A stretch of DNA of 64,000 nt from Macrotis lagotis (GCF_037893015.1 NC_133662.1:269087944-269151943), one strand, 5' to 3'; numbered from the stretch's first letter, positions 37,556 to 50,572 are shown. Translations and numbers: made by a program. The notes: generated by a model from the sequence alone, not told the origin.

Positions 37556-38484
37556 CTAGGAAATGTGAATGGATTAAGATTAATAAGACTCTGAAATGGC
37601 TTAAGCATACTAAAGTTTGCCAAATACTTGCCAGACATTATCTGATGCTGAAGACAACTCTGTGAGAGAGCTGCTCTGGGCATAATTATGGTTTAATGGA
37701 TGTGTATTTATACACACATATTCAATATACATATAGTCAAATTTATATATCATGTTACAGATTATATCAGATGTGTTATATAATTGTATATATATGATCT
37801 TTTGTATGGTCGAATATTATTAATAGAATAGAATAGAATTTAAGTATGACAAGCTCAAGAGGCAGAGGTGGTTCAAGACTAGAGAGGTGAGGACTTAATA
37901 TACAGACTTGGGAGTCATGTTCATTGAAAGACAATTGAGACCTGATGTAAGAATGGGCCCCTGAATGAGAGAGAAAATAGGAAAAGGAGAGGAGAGCCTA
38001 GAACATCAGTTCATCTATGCCTCCAAAGTCCCTAATGTAGGGAAACCAAAATGTTTGTCCAGCAGAACCTCTCTGCCCTCTCTTCTGATGGAATGGGCTG
38101 CCCTGCAAACAGATGTTTGGACAAAGAGACCCAGGAACAAGCAGAGGCATTTGAAGATATTTTGATACAATATCAAGAGGAATTTCCCCACCCTTAAAGC
38201 TCTCCCAGTATGAAAGAGGAAGGGGTGCATCACCCCTCACCAGAGGTAGACTTTCAAGAAAAGACTGGTTGCCTCCTCCTTGGGAATATTATAGTTCATG
38301 TCTAGGTGAGTCTGAGAATGAGAATTCATCTCAAATAGATAGAAGAGATGCCCCTGGGGTCCCTGTCAGCCCTGCAGCTCTCTTTTAGAGTTTGATAAAC
38401 CAATATCATTGCTGATTTGAACTATATAGAATTTCCAGCGGGCAGAGTGGGGCAGGGGGGCAGGAAAGGGGTCTCCAGTCTTAC
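37556..38484 (-). other. AHR-family gene, intron 8
   Basis: This 929-bp intron runs gtaaga to cctag. Its 37690-37860 part is AT-rich with scattered TATATA runs. The 37960-38380 part carries several short open frames on both strands that share no family feature I recognise. I treat it all as non-coding. Confidence 0.9.
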
Positions 38485-38594
38485 TACGGATGTGGTTCTC
38501 AGCACAATAGAGCATGTCAGCCACGTGGATAAACTGATAGCCGGTACCCCGTGTGCGCAGCTCCGCTTCTGTGTAGCCTAGCACAAGCTTCCCT
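38485..38594 (-). CDS. AHR2: AHR-family receptor, exon 8 (PAS-B core)
   Basis: This 110-nt exon has acceptor ttttctag and donor gtaaga. It starts with one base completing Lys and ends with the A of a Met codon. It encodes 36 residues including [18 protein letters not shown] and [12 protein letters not shown], the most strongly conserved part of the AHR ligand-binding PAS-B domain. The phases (2 in, 1 out) match its neighbours exactly. This is the strongest single piece of family evidence in the window. Confidence 0.97.
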
Positions 38595-38952
38595 CTAGAA
38601 AAGAAAAAGGACAGTGGAGCTCACAGCCCAAGTCAACGTCACCCCCATTTCTCTAGACATTGTTTACAATGAAAGTACTTTCCTCTTTTCAAATAGTAGA
38701 ACTTATCATTCCCATTTTATAGATTCGCTAGAGAGAGGCAAGGGGATGCATCTCTCCTTTATCACTTATCCTTAGGCCCATTGAGCCCTTCCCTTATCAG
38801 CTTGGTCAGATCACCCAGAGCTCAGTCTCTGCCAAGTCAGTCTTCAGACCCACAGGGTCATTTGCCCATTATAATGAGATATCAGGAAAGGAGGAATGCA
38901 GGGGAGAAGGGCCATTAGGGTGTGCTCCTGCCAGCCCTGTCCTCATGCTTAC
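38595..38952 (-). other. AHR-family gene, intron 7
   Basis: This 358-bp intron runs gtaagc to tctag and contains a pyrimidine-rich tract before the acceptor. I recognise no repeat in it. Confidence 0.9.
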
Positions 38953-39155
38953 TTGGCATCACAGGCCACAGGGGAAAAGTCCAACTTGTGCTTGGTCCGG
39001 AAGGTCAGTGTTTTTGTTCTGATCTCCAGAATGGATGGAGGCTGCAGAGGAGTAGAGATGGCAAAGAGCGCCAGCTGAGGGGGCACGGGAGAGCCATCCT
39101 TAGTTCTGTGGTTCTGCCCATGGAGTGGTTTCAACCTGCCTTGAAGACTTACAGC
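38953..39155 (-). CDS. AHR2: AHR-family receptor, exon 7 (linker and first half of PAS-B)
   Basis: This 203-nt exon begins GCT GTA after a ctttaaag acceptor and ends two bases into a Lys codon before gtaagc. It encodes the inter-PAS linker ([11 protein letters not shown]) and the first strands of [23 protein letters not shown], then EIRTK and [15 protein letters not shown] binds the ligand and HSP90. The Thr, His, Phe and Pro of TKHKLDFSP correspond to pocket positions known from mouse AhR and are kept. Two short stretches differ from human: TLTF where human has NFIF, and SPVA where human has TPIG. Confidence 0.96.
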
Positions 39156-41585
39156 CTTTAAAGAAAGAATTATGGTTTCACTGGGTGTGTTTACATATAC
39201 ACATATATTTGAATTTATATATTTTATTTTACATATTATATCTAACATGCTATTTTGTTATATAATATTGTATATGATCTATTATGAGATAATATAATAT
39301 AATGTGGTCTCATATCACATGATCAAATATAATAGGATTTGATAAAATACCATATTCAGTTATATGGATTATCTGGTTATCTCTTTGAATCTGACCTTGA
39401 AATAATTAAATTCAATGAATCAGCCAAGGTTTAAGCTTTTTCTTATCCTAGCAACAGGGTTAAGGCTTAGGGTTCATGTCTACTTTTTCTGTTTAGCTCA
39501 TGGTCATATCACATGTACCAGCAGTGGGTGTGGGTATCGCTGGGTAGGGTTCTGGTGTTTGATTTAATGCTTTCAGCTCCATCCTCTCTATGGAATAAGG
39601 ATGTAACCTGAACCCTCCCCAGAATTTTCTCATCTTCTCCCTTAGGTGGCAGCTTAGGGCAGAAGTGTTAACCTTGGGGAAGGGGGGGAGCAAACAGTCC
39701 ACAAGGCTAGCCAGAACCAGATGAAAATGTTTAATGAAACAAATAAGAATCCAATATAGAGAATATTAATGGGTAATTCTCTAAGTCATTATGTGGTCCA
39801 TGTTCCCCTCCCTTCCTTCTCTAGTGGCTTTAGACACTGGTTTAGGCATGATCCTTTCTCCAGGAACTACATTCTCTTCACAAACTAATCATTCACACCC
39901 TGTTCTTTTCAACAATTAGTGCAATCTTTAGCCTTCTGGCCAGATGTCTTCTCCTTTGCTGTTTGGAGAGTTTGTTTTATATCAAACGTGGTAAAATAAT
40001 TCCATAGCTCAGTCTTCAGTTAGCAGAGTTCAGAATATACAGGTGGAGCTTGGACTCTGGCCTAATTTAAATTTCTCTTTCTCTCTAGGTAATTCCTGAG
40101 CTCTTTGTTACCACTTGTGCATCCTGGGCCCCATTGCCTTTTTATTCACACATTTTTATCTACAAATTTCCTTTTCTTCCTGAACTACAAGATCACTAAT
40201 GAATTTCCCAATATGCAAAGACAATCATATGGAGAACTATTAAGCCTCAATGACACAGACTTTCTTTCTTTTGAAGTGCATATTAAAATTGAAAAGGCAG
40301 TGATAAAATCACCCCATTTAGCATATTTTAAGCTCAGCTTTACAAAAAAAATCTACATTAGGACCCCAATGTAGGATCATCAGCCTCATGTGGGACTCCA
40401 AGAATTCAGACTTACAGGAAACAAAGACACTTTGGTAAGATAGAAAGACTCCAAGGAGATGGCCTTGGTGGGCTATATTTTTCCCCTTACTTTATCCAAA
40501 GCATTACCTTTCCAGTGCTAAATATTTTATGAGCATTAGGGCAGTTAGGTGGTGCAGTGGATAGAGGACTGACCTAGGAGGCAGGACAGAGTTTGAATCT
40601 GATCTCTCATATTTGCCACTTACTAGCTATGTGACATTGGACAAGTCACTTAACCCTGACTGCCTTGCCAGGGTCATCTCCAGTCATCCTTATTCATATC
40701 CTTATTCATATCTACCACTGGATGCAGATAGCTCTGGAAGAGAAAGTGAGGCTGGTGACTTAGCATTACTTCTCTCTCACTCTAGTCCTCCCTGATGTCA
40801 TGGTCTTCTTCGAGAATGAAGGACAAACATCATCATCATCATCATCATTATCATCATCATTTCATGAGCATTATAGCCATATTTATTATGACAGAAGACA
40901 CTCAAGTGTATTAGTACAGTAGAAAGAGATCTGGATTTATAATACAAAGCTTGAGTCACCTGGGACAAGTGACTTAACCATCCTGAGTCTGAATGACTTC
41001 ATCTTTCCAGTGAGACTGCCAGATGATTCAGTAGATAGAATGTGTGACTTGGAGACAGGAAAATCTAAATTCAAGTCCTACCTGAGACACGGATGAGTGT
41101 GTGATCCTAGGCAGGTCATCTAACCTTTCTCAGCCTTGTTTCCTCATCTGTATAAGGGGAATAATAACAGCTTCTATCTCCCAGAATTGTGTCTAGGATC
41201 AAATGAGGGAGCATGTATAAACTACTTTGCCATTCTTAAAGCATTAGATAAATATTATTATGGCCTCGTGATCCTAAGTCCCTTCCTCTATAAATGAGGA
41301 GATACACTAAATGTCTCCTGTAGCTCTAAATTCTTTGGTCCTGTTCTGTGGCCATTAGAAAGTAAATAATTTCATATAATTTCATAATCAAAGGAAAATA
41401 TCATCCTGGGAGAAGAGGGAAGAAGAGCAACTACTGAGCCAAGTTGGCAAGAATGAGGGATGAACCCCTTTTCTCTGCACCCCAGGATTCTCTTCCCTTC
41501 TGTACCATTTGCATTAAGTTTTAGGTTTAACCCAGTTCTCAATTGAGCTGTCTCCATCACTGATCCCATCAGACTTGTGACTTAC
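39156..41585 (-). other. AHR-family gene, intron 6
   Basis: This 2430-bp intron holds AT-rich sequence next to exon 7, an anonymous stretch (39450-40520), a MAR1-like SINE with clear target-site duplications, a MIR-like relic (about 40935-41290) and, adjacent to exon 6, the 181-bp intronic part of the segment that is duplicated in intron 5. Confidence 0.9.
40539..40863 (+). mobile_element. MAR1-like SINE in intron 6
   Basis: A perfect 10-bp duplication, atgagcatta, flanks it (40529-40538, 40864-40873). The tail reads 'cctgatgtcatggtcttctt', then gaatgaaggacaaaca and a CAT-triplet run. It contains a short internal tandem duplication, 'cttattcatatc'. Confidence 0.93.
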
Positions 41586-41623
41586 CCGGAACCCTGAGGA
41601 ATTATCAAGCAGGCATCGGAAGC
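41405..41623 (-). repeat. Source-side copy of the 219-bp exon 6/intron 6 duplication
   Basis: This is the copy at the real exon 6. The homology stops abruptly at 41405 on the intron side and at 41623 inside the exon. Which copy is ancestral follows from the complete exon being here. Confidence 0.9.
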
Positions 41624-41716
41624 GGCAGACAAAGCTCCGTTCTAGGAGGACTGAGTTCTCTGGGGGGAATGCCTCTGGTCCATCACTGCTGCCAGATGGG
41701 CTGGATGTTGCTTCAC
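41586..41716 (-). CDS. AHR2: AHR-family receptor, exon 6 (end of PAS-A)
   Basis: This 131-nt exon starts with two bases completing a Gly codon after a ctttgtttag acceptor and ends TTC CGG before gtaagt. It encodes a Ser/Pro-rich loop followed by LERSFVCRFRCLLDNSSGF, the well-conserved last strand of AHR PAS-A. It leaves in phase 0. The 38 nt nearest the donor, together with 181 nt of the following intron, are duplicated about 2 kb away in intron 5 (43441-43659). The copy here is the functional one, because it alone has the full exon and an acceptor. Confidence 0.95.
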
Positions 41717-42702
41717 CTAAACAAAGAGTCCACATGGCCATCAAATCCAATGCTCTCATGAAGTCAACCTGTCCCATTGCCTAACCCTAGGCTCTTCCCC
41801 CCCAAACCTCAGCCCATGTTTCAAATTAGAATGATGAAAGGAGGTAATTCTCCTTCTCTATGAAAAATAAATAAAGTGTGAGTTCAGATCTACAGCCTGA
41901 ATCTTCCCACAGGCATTAAGGATTTGAGAGTGAGATAGAACCAGACATGTCCGTAGCACTGAGTTTAGCTATGGGCTTCCCAAATTGGAAGGATGATGAT
42001 TAGCTAGAGAGCATCTGTCAAGAGCAATTCGAAGAGTGAAGGGCCTTGAATCTAGGCCACAGTAATGAATTCATGGCTGAAAGATATTTGTTAATCACTT
42101 ACTAAGCCTGATCTTGTCGTCAAGGAGCTCATATTCTGCTGTTGGGGGTGGGGAGATGGTGTCTTAGCTGAGCAATGAACAAGGATTTACAAAGGACTGA
42201 TCATTTTGCTTGGCACTGAAAATATAAGAACAAGATCAAAAGTTCCTGGCCTCAGAGAGCTTTCATTCTACTGAGGGACAGACAAGTCACAGAGAAGAAA
42301 ATACAATGGAATTCAAAGTAATGTTCAGGTGTGGTGCAAGAGTCATCACTTGGGGGGTCATGAATGACCCCATCAATGAGGGAGTAGTTGAGGTGGGCTT
42401 TGATGGAAGCTTGGGGTTTTAACAAGCAGAGATAAGGAAAGAGAGAATTCCAAGTCGGGAGGATGAAAGGAATCTGTTCAATTACAGGAGCTAGAAATGA
42501 GCCGGGAGGGGGGGGTATTTGGTTTGTACTGCAAAGAGTTTGAAGAGGAAAAGGGGGAAAACAACCTGGAAAGATAGGAGGGGTCAGATTGGGAAAGACT
42601 TGAGATTTCAAAGAGGAGTCTACCTTCAAATCTTCTGGCAATAAGAACTCAGCAGAGTTTATTAAGGGGCAGTATGGGCATATCTACTCTTGGTTTGGGG
42701 GT

Positions 42703-42839
42703 TCTTTTTTGTAAGGCAATGGGGTCTTGCCCAAGGTCACACAGCTAGGTCATTATTAAGTGTCTGAAATAGGATTTGAACTCAGGTCCTCTTGATTCCA
42801 GGGACAGTACTTTATCCACTGCACCACCTAGCTACCCCA
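42703..42839 (-). mobile_element. WSINE1-like SINE in intron 5
   Basis: The reverse-complemented body with 'ggggtagctaggtggtgcag' and 'ttgggcaagaccccattgcc' is clear. No target-site duplication was found. Confidence 0.85.
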
Positions 42840-43440
42840 TTCATAACTATTCTTTATGAAGATCCCTTTGGGAGAACAGAGAGGGCAGAGGCAGGCAGTT
42901 CAGTCAGGATATTATTGTACAGGAGGTGGTGAAGTTCAAGTGCCTGCGTGGCACTTTTAGCAACACTGAACAACTTGTGGCTATAGTGCCTGTATCCTCA
43001 TCCTTTCTAGAATGCACTACCCCATCTACCCATCATGGATAGCATGTCCTTAGAAGAATGAAAATGGCCAAACCCTCAAAGAGGAAGAGGCAGCTGCTTG
43101 GACCAGTGAAATAGGCTGCAGCAAAATGAATAATGCTTGAGAAGCTGCCCATCAGTGAAGTCAGAGCCCACCAAATGGGCTAGTCAAGTAGGAAATGAGG
43201 AAGTAAGAATGAGAGAATGCAGACGGATGACTGGTCTTCCCAAGGTGACATATGAACAGGAAGGAGCTCTCTCTATGGAGCATCCTCTATGGAGCTTTAT
43301 GAAACCTCATGGACAAGAACTACCTTGATAAAAAAAGAGGTCGCTAGTGGAGGACCCCAGGGAATCCATGCCAGGGTCTCTGAGGTCAAACATTTTAACA
43401 GTGACTTGGATAAAGGTAGAAGCTGATAACCTAAAACCAA

Positions 43441-43659
43441 CCTGGGAGAAGAGGGAAGGAGAGCAATTACTGAGCCAAGTTGGCAAGAATGAGGGATGAA
43501 CCCCTTTTCTCTGCACCCCAGGATTCTCTTCCCTTCTGTACCATTTGCATGAAGTTTTAGGTTTAACCTAGTTCTCAATTGAGCTGTCTCCATCACTGAT
43601 CCCATCAGGCTTGTGACTTACCTGGAACCCTGAGGAATTATCAAGCAGGCATCGGAAGC
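43441..43659 (-). pseudogene. Duplicated partial AHR exon 6 plus donor and intron 6 start, inside intron 5
   Basis: This segment matches 41405-41623 over 219 bp in the same orientation with six substitutions and no gaps (97.3%). The part at 43622-43659 copies the last 38 nt of exon 6 and keeps a donor (CAG before gtaag), with the final codon changed from CGG to CAG. The other 181 nt are intron. The upstream 93 nt of exon 6 and its acceptor are missing. The sequence 5' of the copy on the minus strand shows no good polypyrimidine-AG acceptor, so it is probably not spliced in. Confidence 0.9.
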
Positions 43660-43888
43660 AGTGTGGTGAATGACAGAGTGAGTGTTCAAAAAGATCCTGA
43701 CAAATCAGAGAATTGGACTGGCTACTAAGGTGACTTTTAAAAGGAATTAATATAAGATCTTATGCTTGAGTTCCAGAGATTGACTTCTTAAGTTCAAAAT
43801 TGGGGAGATGTGATACAAGCAGCTTGTCTAACAAGATCTATATCATTGGGCAGTAGCCAAAAATGGGGAATGAATGATGTGTTACATA

Positions 43889-44203
43889 TTGAGGGAAACT
43901 AGGTGGCACAGTGAATCTTGGAATCTTGGATGATGGGAGTTTGAATCCAGCCTCAGACACTGGACACTTACTAGCTGTGTGATCTTGGGCAAATCACTTA
44001 ACCCTGATTGCCTAGCATCCAGGGCCATCTCCAACTGTCCTGATTCATATCTGACTCCCAGACCTAGATGGTTCTGGAAAAGAAAGTGAGACTGGTGACA
44101 GTATAGCACCCCCTCACTCAAATACAGGTCACATGATTGTCATGATATCGTTTCCCCTGATGTCATAGTCTTCTTTGAGAATGAAGGGCAAAAAACATCA
44201 TCA
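43889..44203 (+). mobile_element. MAR1-like SINE in intron 5
   Basis: It contains 'actaggtggcacagtgaatc', 'gccatctccaactgtcctga', 'cctgatgtcatagtcttctt' and 'gagaatgaagggcaaaa', and follows the plan of the other MAR1-like copies. Confidence 0.88.
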
Positions 44204-47024
44204 ATGGACAAAACAATTATGTATCATGCCATGAAAATGATCAAATGAACAGTTTCAGAGGAAACTGGGGAGATTTTTTTTATTAATTGATATAGGAGGA
44301 TAAAATATATAATGAGAACTTGATATTAAAAAAACAACTTTGAAAGACTTTAGATTCTGATCAATTCAATGATCAACCAAGCTCCCAAAGTGATGCAGAT
44401 GAACCCCTCCACTCCTGACAGAAAGGTGAGGCATGTAAAATGTAGGAGGAATCTACAGTTTGGAGCACAGGCCAATATGGTAATTTGGGGGTTTAGGACT
44501 GTATATAAGAATCCCCCCTCACATTTTTATTATTTAATTGGAGGATGAGAAGGAAAGACAGATTAGAAATGTTTGTAAAAGTAAATCATGTATTTTTTAA
44601 AGGAAAATTCTGGCCTTTGGTGGACTACAGACTCAATATATTGCTCAACAGCATGACATGAAAATCAAATTAAGAAATGGGAAAAAAACAAACTTCATAT
44701 GATCTTGGACTGTTTCAGGGCAGGAGAGATGTAGCTTCCAGGAATAAGGAGATGACAGTCCTACTGTACTCTGTCCTGCTGTAAAGAATCGTGTTCATTT
44801 CTGGGCACCATGGCTAAAGTTAATTTTTGATGGAAAGTATCCAATTTATCCAGTCTATATCAAAGAAGGATAATTAAGTCTGACACCTGAGCACCAGATG
44901 CAGGAACTGGGGAGTTTAGCCTAGTGAAGCCTAGACAATTCTGAGGGAACCTATTAGCTGTCATGAAGAAGAGGGACCAGGCATCTGCTAGAACCCAGAC
45001 AGCAGAACCAGGAGCAAAGAAAGAGAAAAGAATAAAGGAAGATGTGTTCCCAATGATCTCATCCATCCATACATTGCCTGGACTGACATGAGAGGGAGAG
45101 GCTTTCCTCCTCGAAGGTCTTCTTCTTATCGGTGTGGTTTGAACATGGAAATTTCTTGAGGTCGGGTATTGTCTTTTTTTTTTTTGGTATCCCAAGAAGC
45201 TGGTACCATGTCTGGCATACAGTATGCAAAAAATAAGAAATTGCTGATTTAGGATTTGGGAGAAAATGATTTGCCTATGTGGCCACATTCTCTCTGAACC
45301 TAGGATCTAACCATCTTTCTCAGTGGAGGGCAGATGCACACTAGACTGGTCGTCACAGGATTTAAACAGCCCCCACCATATCCACATACACTATCATAAA
45401 AACATCCAAATAGTACACTACTTACTTACACATCAAAGACAAAATCCACTGGGCCACTCCCAAACAAGTAAGTAATTGGAACCAGACTGGAGATGGGAAT
45501 GTAGGCTGTGCTTATAGCCAAAATGACAAGTCAGACCATTAGAAACAGAAAATCTGGGGCATTTCCTCTTTGGCACTGGAGATACTTAATAGCTCTTGTT
45601 CCTTTTCTTTTCCTTTTTCAAGTTTGAGTTGGTCCTTTTAGCATGGGAGAGATAAAATATAAGAAGAAAGGGTCACAGGGCAAGACTTGCCCAGAAGGCT
45701 CCAGATTTGGGCTATGGGCATTTCTACCAGTCCCTATATCCCTTCTTATAATATTCCATAATCTTTCCAGTGTGATGCTTCCACTGGGAGACTAAAGGAT
45801 GTCAAAGAAATACCAAGGCTCAGAGGACTTGAGTGGCTTTGAATCTGGAATCCTTTAGACAAAGATTGGGATGAAAGTTGTGAAATTATGTATTCTGTGC
45901 TTTCCCCCCAAAATATATCCCTTGCCTCCCAGCCCCCTTCATCAGACTCAGTTCCATGACTCAGCACTGGCAAGAGAATACTTTGATGAAATGGCCTCTG
46001 GGGTCCTTTCCAACACTAATATTCTCTGAGTTATAGTCATCCATATGGCTAAGGCTGGTGAATAAAAAATACTGAGTGCATTTTTCACAGGAAAAAACAA
46101 TGCAAGAAGTATGGTCTTATGATTACAGGTTTTCCTTTTCCAAAGCTGTGTTTCTCACAAGCGCCAAAGTAATTCTTCTAATGCAAATAGGATCGTGTCA
46201 CTATTCTGCTCAAGAACCAGCAGTGGCTCCCTATTGCTTCTAGATTAAAATACAAATGCCCCAGTTGGCATAATAAAGTTTCCACAGATGCTCTTTAACT
46301 TACCTTTGCCAGCTTATTACACCTAATATTCAAACCAATCTGACCCATTTTATGGACCTTGTTATTTGATCTCCTACCTCTATGCCTTTTGTTCCTGCTC
46401 TTCCCCCTGTTCAAGGGATATTCTGTCTTCTTACCACTATCAACACCAAGCCACCCTCAAGGCTCAGCTCCTGTGTCTCCTCAGCAAGCCTTCCCTGATG
46501 CCACTAGTTACTGGCTTTCTCTTCCCTAAATTATCATGTAAAATAGTTCTCTGTTGATATGCTATGCTTCAAATGCAGAGGAAAGTAAACTCATTAAGGG
46601 CAGAAACTGATTTCATTTTGTTACTAGGTCCTCAAGTCCTAGCTCAATGATATGAACCCAGTAAGCATTCGGCAAATGCATGTGGGATTGGACAGTATCA
46701 TTTATTTCATCAACAGATCATCCTTTCAGCTAAGTGGTCATAAAATTCGGAGGACCATGGAACTAAATGTTCTCTACAAATGGCAGTTGCATCCTTCTGA
46801 AATAGTGGAAGATCTTGAAACCCTTGAAGTTAAATGTCCCCTCTTGTCATGGTTCTGCAACCCTTGGGCAAGCTACTTCTGCTTTTTATGCGCCAGTTTT
46901 CTCATCTGTTGGATGGGTTAGCTCCTCTATAAGGTATCTGAGGGAACATGAGGACAAAAAAGAACAGAAGAGAACAGAACAGAAAGGTATGTATAGGTTC
47001 ACTATATGACAATTAGAAGTAGAG

Positions 47025-47185
47025 CTGTCTGGGATGACTCAGGTCATCTAGTCCAACTCTTTCCTTTTATTTCTGATAAAGAAATTGAGGCATATGGAGG
47101 TGAAATGACTTTCCCACTACCTCATAGGTAGTAAGTGAAAGAGCTTAGAGATGAAACAGAACCCAAATCCAGAGCTCTTCCCAAT
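47025..47185 (-). mobile_element. MIR/Ther-like SINE relic
   Basis: It contains 'catctagtccaactctttcc', 'gaaattgaggcatatggagg' and 'gaacccaaatccagagctct', the reverse of the MIR/Ther body. Confidence 0.65.
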
Positions 47186-47817
47186 ATTCCAATTTCTTCT
47201 AATCAGCCTCAAAAGAGGAACTGCCACCATTGAGGAAATCAGAAGTTCAGTGGAAATTGAAAAAGCCAGAGATAACACCAGTTTTGATACTTTGTTCACT
47301 GGGTCATTATAGAGAGAAAGTGAGAGAATATGGGCAAAGGGTTTGACAAACCTTATAGATCTTTAGAAAGATAAAGATTTCCTACATTCTCCACTCATGG
47401 CATTTCTCTTTTCATTGGTCCTTTCAAAGACTAATAGTAGTAGTAAGAAACAAACATTCAACCAGTGGCAGAACAAACCAGTGTCAGTGTCAATCAATAA
47501 ACATTTATTAAGCACCCCCTGTGTGCCATACATTGTGATAAACACTGGGGAAACAAAGAAGAGGGAAAGTCAGTCCTTGCCTTTAGAGAGCTCATAGTCT
47601 AATGAAGAAGATATAGACAGGATAAACTGAGGGTAGAATAAGAGGGAAGGCTTGTATAAAATGAGATGACTAGCCTAAATGACCCCAAAGTACCTTACAC
47701 TTCTATATTTAATTGTCTGTGAGCATCTCTGAATCTTAGAGAGATTCCAGCTCAATGGATAAATGACCTCCAAAGAAAATAGCATGCCCCAAGTTAGTGC
47801 AATGTCGTTGCCCTTAC

Positions 47818-47941
47818 CAGAGCATGCCTGGTCACTCTCAGGTTGGGGAGTTGATGTTAATCTCCAGTGAAGATTACGCCTGAATTCTGGTTGGTCTTCC
47901 GTGTGGATCAATTCAAAGACACTTTGATGTAAAACATCTGT
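47818..47941 (-). CDS. AHR2: AHR-family receptor, exon 5 (PAS-A)
   Basis: This 124-nt exon begins after a ttgctag acceptor and ends TCTG before gtaagg. It encodes 41 residues plus one base: TDVLHQSVFELIHTEDQPEF, then RRNLHWRLTSTPQPESD. The HQSVFELIHTED block is diagnostic of AHR PAS-A. The tail of the exon belongs to the loop that is variable between AHR paralogues. It enters in phase 0 and leaves in phase 1, which matches exon 4 upstream and exon 6 downstream. A 7.1-kb intron full of repeats separates it from exon 4. No frameshift or stop is present. Confidence 0.95.
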
Positions 47942-50129
47942 CTAGCAAGAAAAACAAATGCCACAGTGGGGTCAGATCATGTTCATCAAGTCGTGTATAA
48001 AGTCATTGCAGTGGAAAAGTTGATAGTCATGAACTTAAATCACACATTCAGTATCTCCCCTCCAAAACCTCCAACCCACCCTAAGAAACCCTCACACCAG
48101 CTTCTAAAGTTGAGTGATTTAGATGTGTATATAGCTTTCTAGACATTCCAATAAGACCCCAAGAATCCAGAAAGATGGCCTCTATGCATTGTCTTTGCCA
48201 TTCTATTCTGGTCTATTACTCCATTTGGAGTATGGAGGGAGTGAACTTACAAGTATCCAGTGGATCACCTCGAGACCCCAGCCCTCAATTTTTCCAACTG
48301 TCTGGTCAACAGGTTTGATTCAGATGGATAGGGTCGAGGAAGGGTCTAGCATTCCTTCTAGCTCTCCCACCTGCTTCAATAGAGAGCCACAGGCCTCCAA
48401 ATCCTCCTAAAAACTCTTGGCTTATAAAATCTAAATAGGGTTTGTGCTGCCTAAGGGCCATCTTGCTGACATTTAACCAGAATTCACAAATCATTCCCAT
48501 TCCTTTGATCTATCAGTATCTATTCTTTTATTTAAAAGGGAGAAGACCTTTTATTAGGATGGATCATCTGTGGCCAGCTGTGTGATGAAAACCCTGGATG
48601 GCATGTTTTAATTCTGAGGGATTATTTAGAGATCTCTCAATGTGGAGGAAGGCTTTGTAAATACGCCAAAAAAGAACACATAATTCAACTCAGTTGCCTT
48701 CAGTAATGAAGAGGAATTAAGGGAGGTCAACTTCAAATGGCAGAGATTAACCAGTCCCCATTTTAGGACACAAAGCACACTTTGAAGACTTTCAGAGTAA
48801 ATAGATACTTAAAAAAACACAGGAACTCCAAACTTTAAATAAAAACACACACATGTGCACACACATGAACACACAATACCCATCAGCTTAGTGTATGTGT
48901 ATGTGTGTGTGTGTTTGTGATGCATATATATTCACCCATAAAAGGATGAAAATGAGGAAAGTTTTTTTCTCTTAAAAAATGAGATTTCTTCTAGGTAGTT
49001 ATTCCTATCTAAATCTGGTCATTTTCAGGATAGATGGATTCAAACTCAAGAACTTTGGACTTAGAGGCAGGAAACTTGGATTGGAGTCTCAATTCAACCA
49101 CTTACTAGCTATGTGACTACACATAACCTTCTGTGCCTCAGTTTCCTTGTTTATAAACTGGGAAAATAATCCCTGTAATAACAGGGTCACAATCAGAGTC
49201 AGATGGGAGAATGCTCATATCTAAAAATCAGCTATCATATAAAACTTCCATGAAAATTATTAAGGGAAATTTAGACAAGTTAATGAGATGAGTGGTAAAC
49301 ACTCATCTTCTAATTGGCTGAGTCTGTTGCAGTATTCATTCAATTCAACAAAGATTTATTAAACCTTTCTAAGCTCAAAGAATGGAGTTAGATGCTAAGC
49401 ATGCCAAGATTAAAAATCACCTGCCCTAGGAGAACTTGGTAGAGTGGAGCAGATGATTATGGGGAAATGGGTTCTCTGCAATCCAGGCCTCACAGTGCTA
49501 CCAAAAGAGTACTAAGAGTTTAAGAAACCCTAGGTCTGAGCACATAAAATTTCTTTATTAAATTCCTAATGCTACAGGGGTAAACTACAGAAAAAAACTT
49601 TCTGCAGCTGTCTTCCTTCATGTTCATTACTCCTCTTTACTCAAAGTTCCATTTAAATCTACTACTTCCTATTGCCAGAACTCTTCATTCCACCCTTGAC
49701 TCCTTGTTTTGGTACAAATTGCCTTCATACCTGCAATGCCATCTTTCTGTCTCTCTGACTTTTGGAATCTCTTACTTCCTCTAAGCCTCAGCTTGGAAGC
49801 TACCTGCTTCTAGAAGTCTTTTCTTTAAGTTTTAATTAATTAATTAACTAACTAATTAATTAATTAATTAGTTTTCACAATAGTCTTGTTTTGAAAGTAA
49901 AATAATACCTCCTCCTCCCACAAAGAAAGAGAAACTTAAGAAAAATAAAGTAAGAGGGAAAAAATTTTACTTCATTCTGTGTTCAGGTACCTTCAGTTCT
50001 GACTCTGGGATAGGTCACATTCTCTGTCATAAATCCAGCAGAGAAGTTGCTTCAATATTTTTTCCACAGTTGCTATTTGTTGCTAGCTGTATATCCCTCT
50101 AAATGCTTCTTCTCCACTCCCATTTAATC

Positions 50130-50132
<3 letters not shown>

Positions 50133-50194
<62 letters not shown>
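50133..50194. repeat. (TC)n microsatellite
   Basis: About 31 uninterrupted TC units inside the spacer of the second half-L1. Confidence 0.97.
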
Positions 50195-50196
<2 letters not shown>

Positions 50197-50572
50197 TTCA
50201 CCCTGTCCTTCCTCAAAAATGTATTGTATCTGACTATCCTCTCCTGCTCTCTTCCCTCTCTTCTATCATGTACACCTCTCCACCTCCTCCCCCGTCCCCT
50301 GTATTCCATCCCTTTCCTCTCCTTTCCCTCTAGAGTAAAAAGATTTCTTCATCTTTTTAAGTATGCATGTTATTTCCTCTCTGAGTCACTTTCATTGACA
50401 GTGAAGGCTCCCTCATTCCCCCTCAACTTCCTCCCTTCAATTTTTCTTGACTCTAACATGAAATAACTTAGCCTATTCTATCTTTCCTTTCCCTTTGTCC
50501 CAATACATTCCTTTCTTGCCCATTGACTGTATCTTTATAATATATTATAATTTCATATTCAGTTCCCTTCTA

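Larger units (their letters stand above)
41717..47817 (-). other. AHR-family gene, intron 5
   Basis: This 6101-bp intron carries a WSINE1-like SINE (about 42703-42839), the exon-6 fragment duplicate (43441-43659), a MAR1-like SINE (43889-44203), a MIR/Ther-like SINE near 47030-47185 and an old 'aacatttattaagcac' class repeat near 47495-47640. The parts at 44210-47020 show no repeat or gene I can name. Confidence 0.88.

Noticed and set aside
41372..43605. Pair of similar minus-strand open frames beginning MGSVMETAQLRT, suggesting a small gene family
   Set aside because: Both are intron sequence within the 219-bp duplication, and the frame runs across the splice donor region. The similarity reflects the DNA duplication, not a protein.
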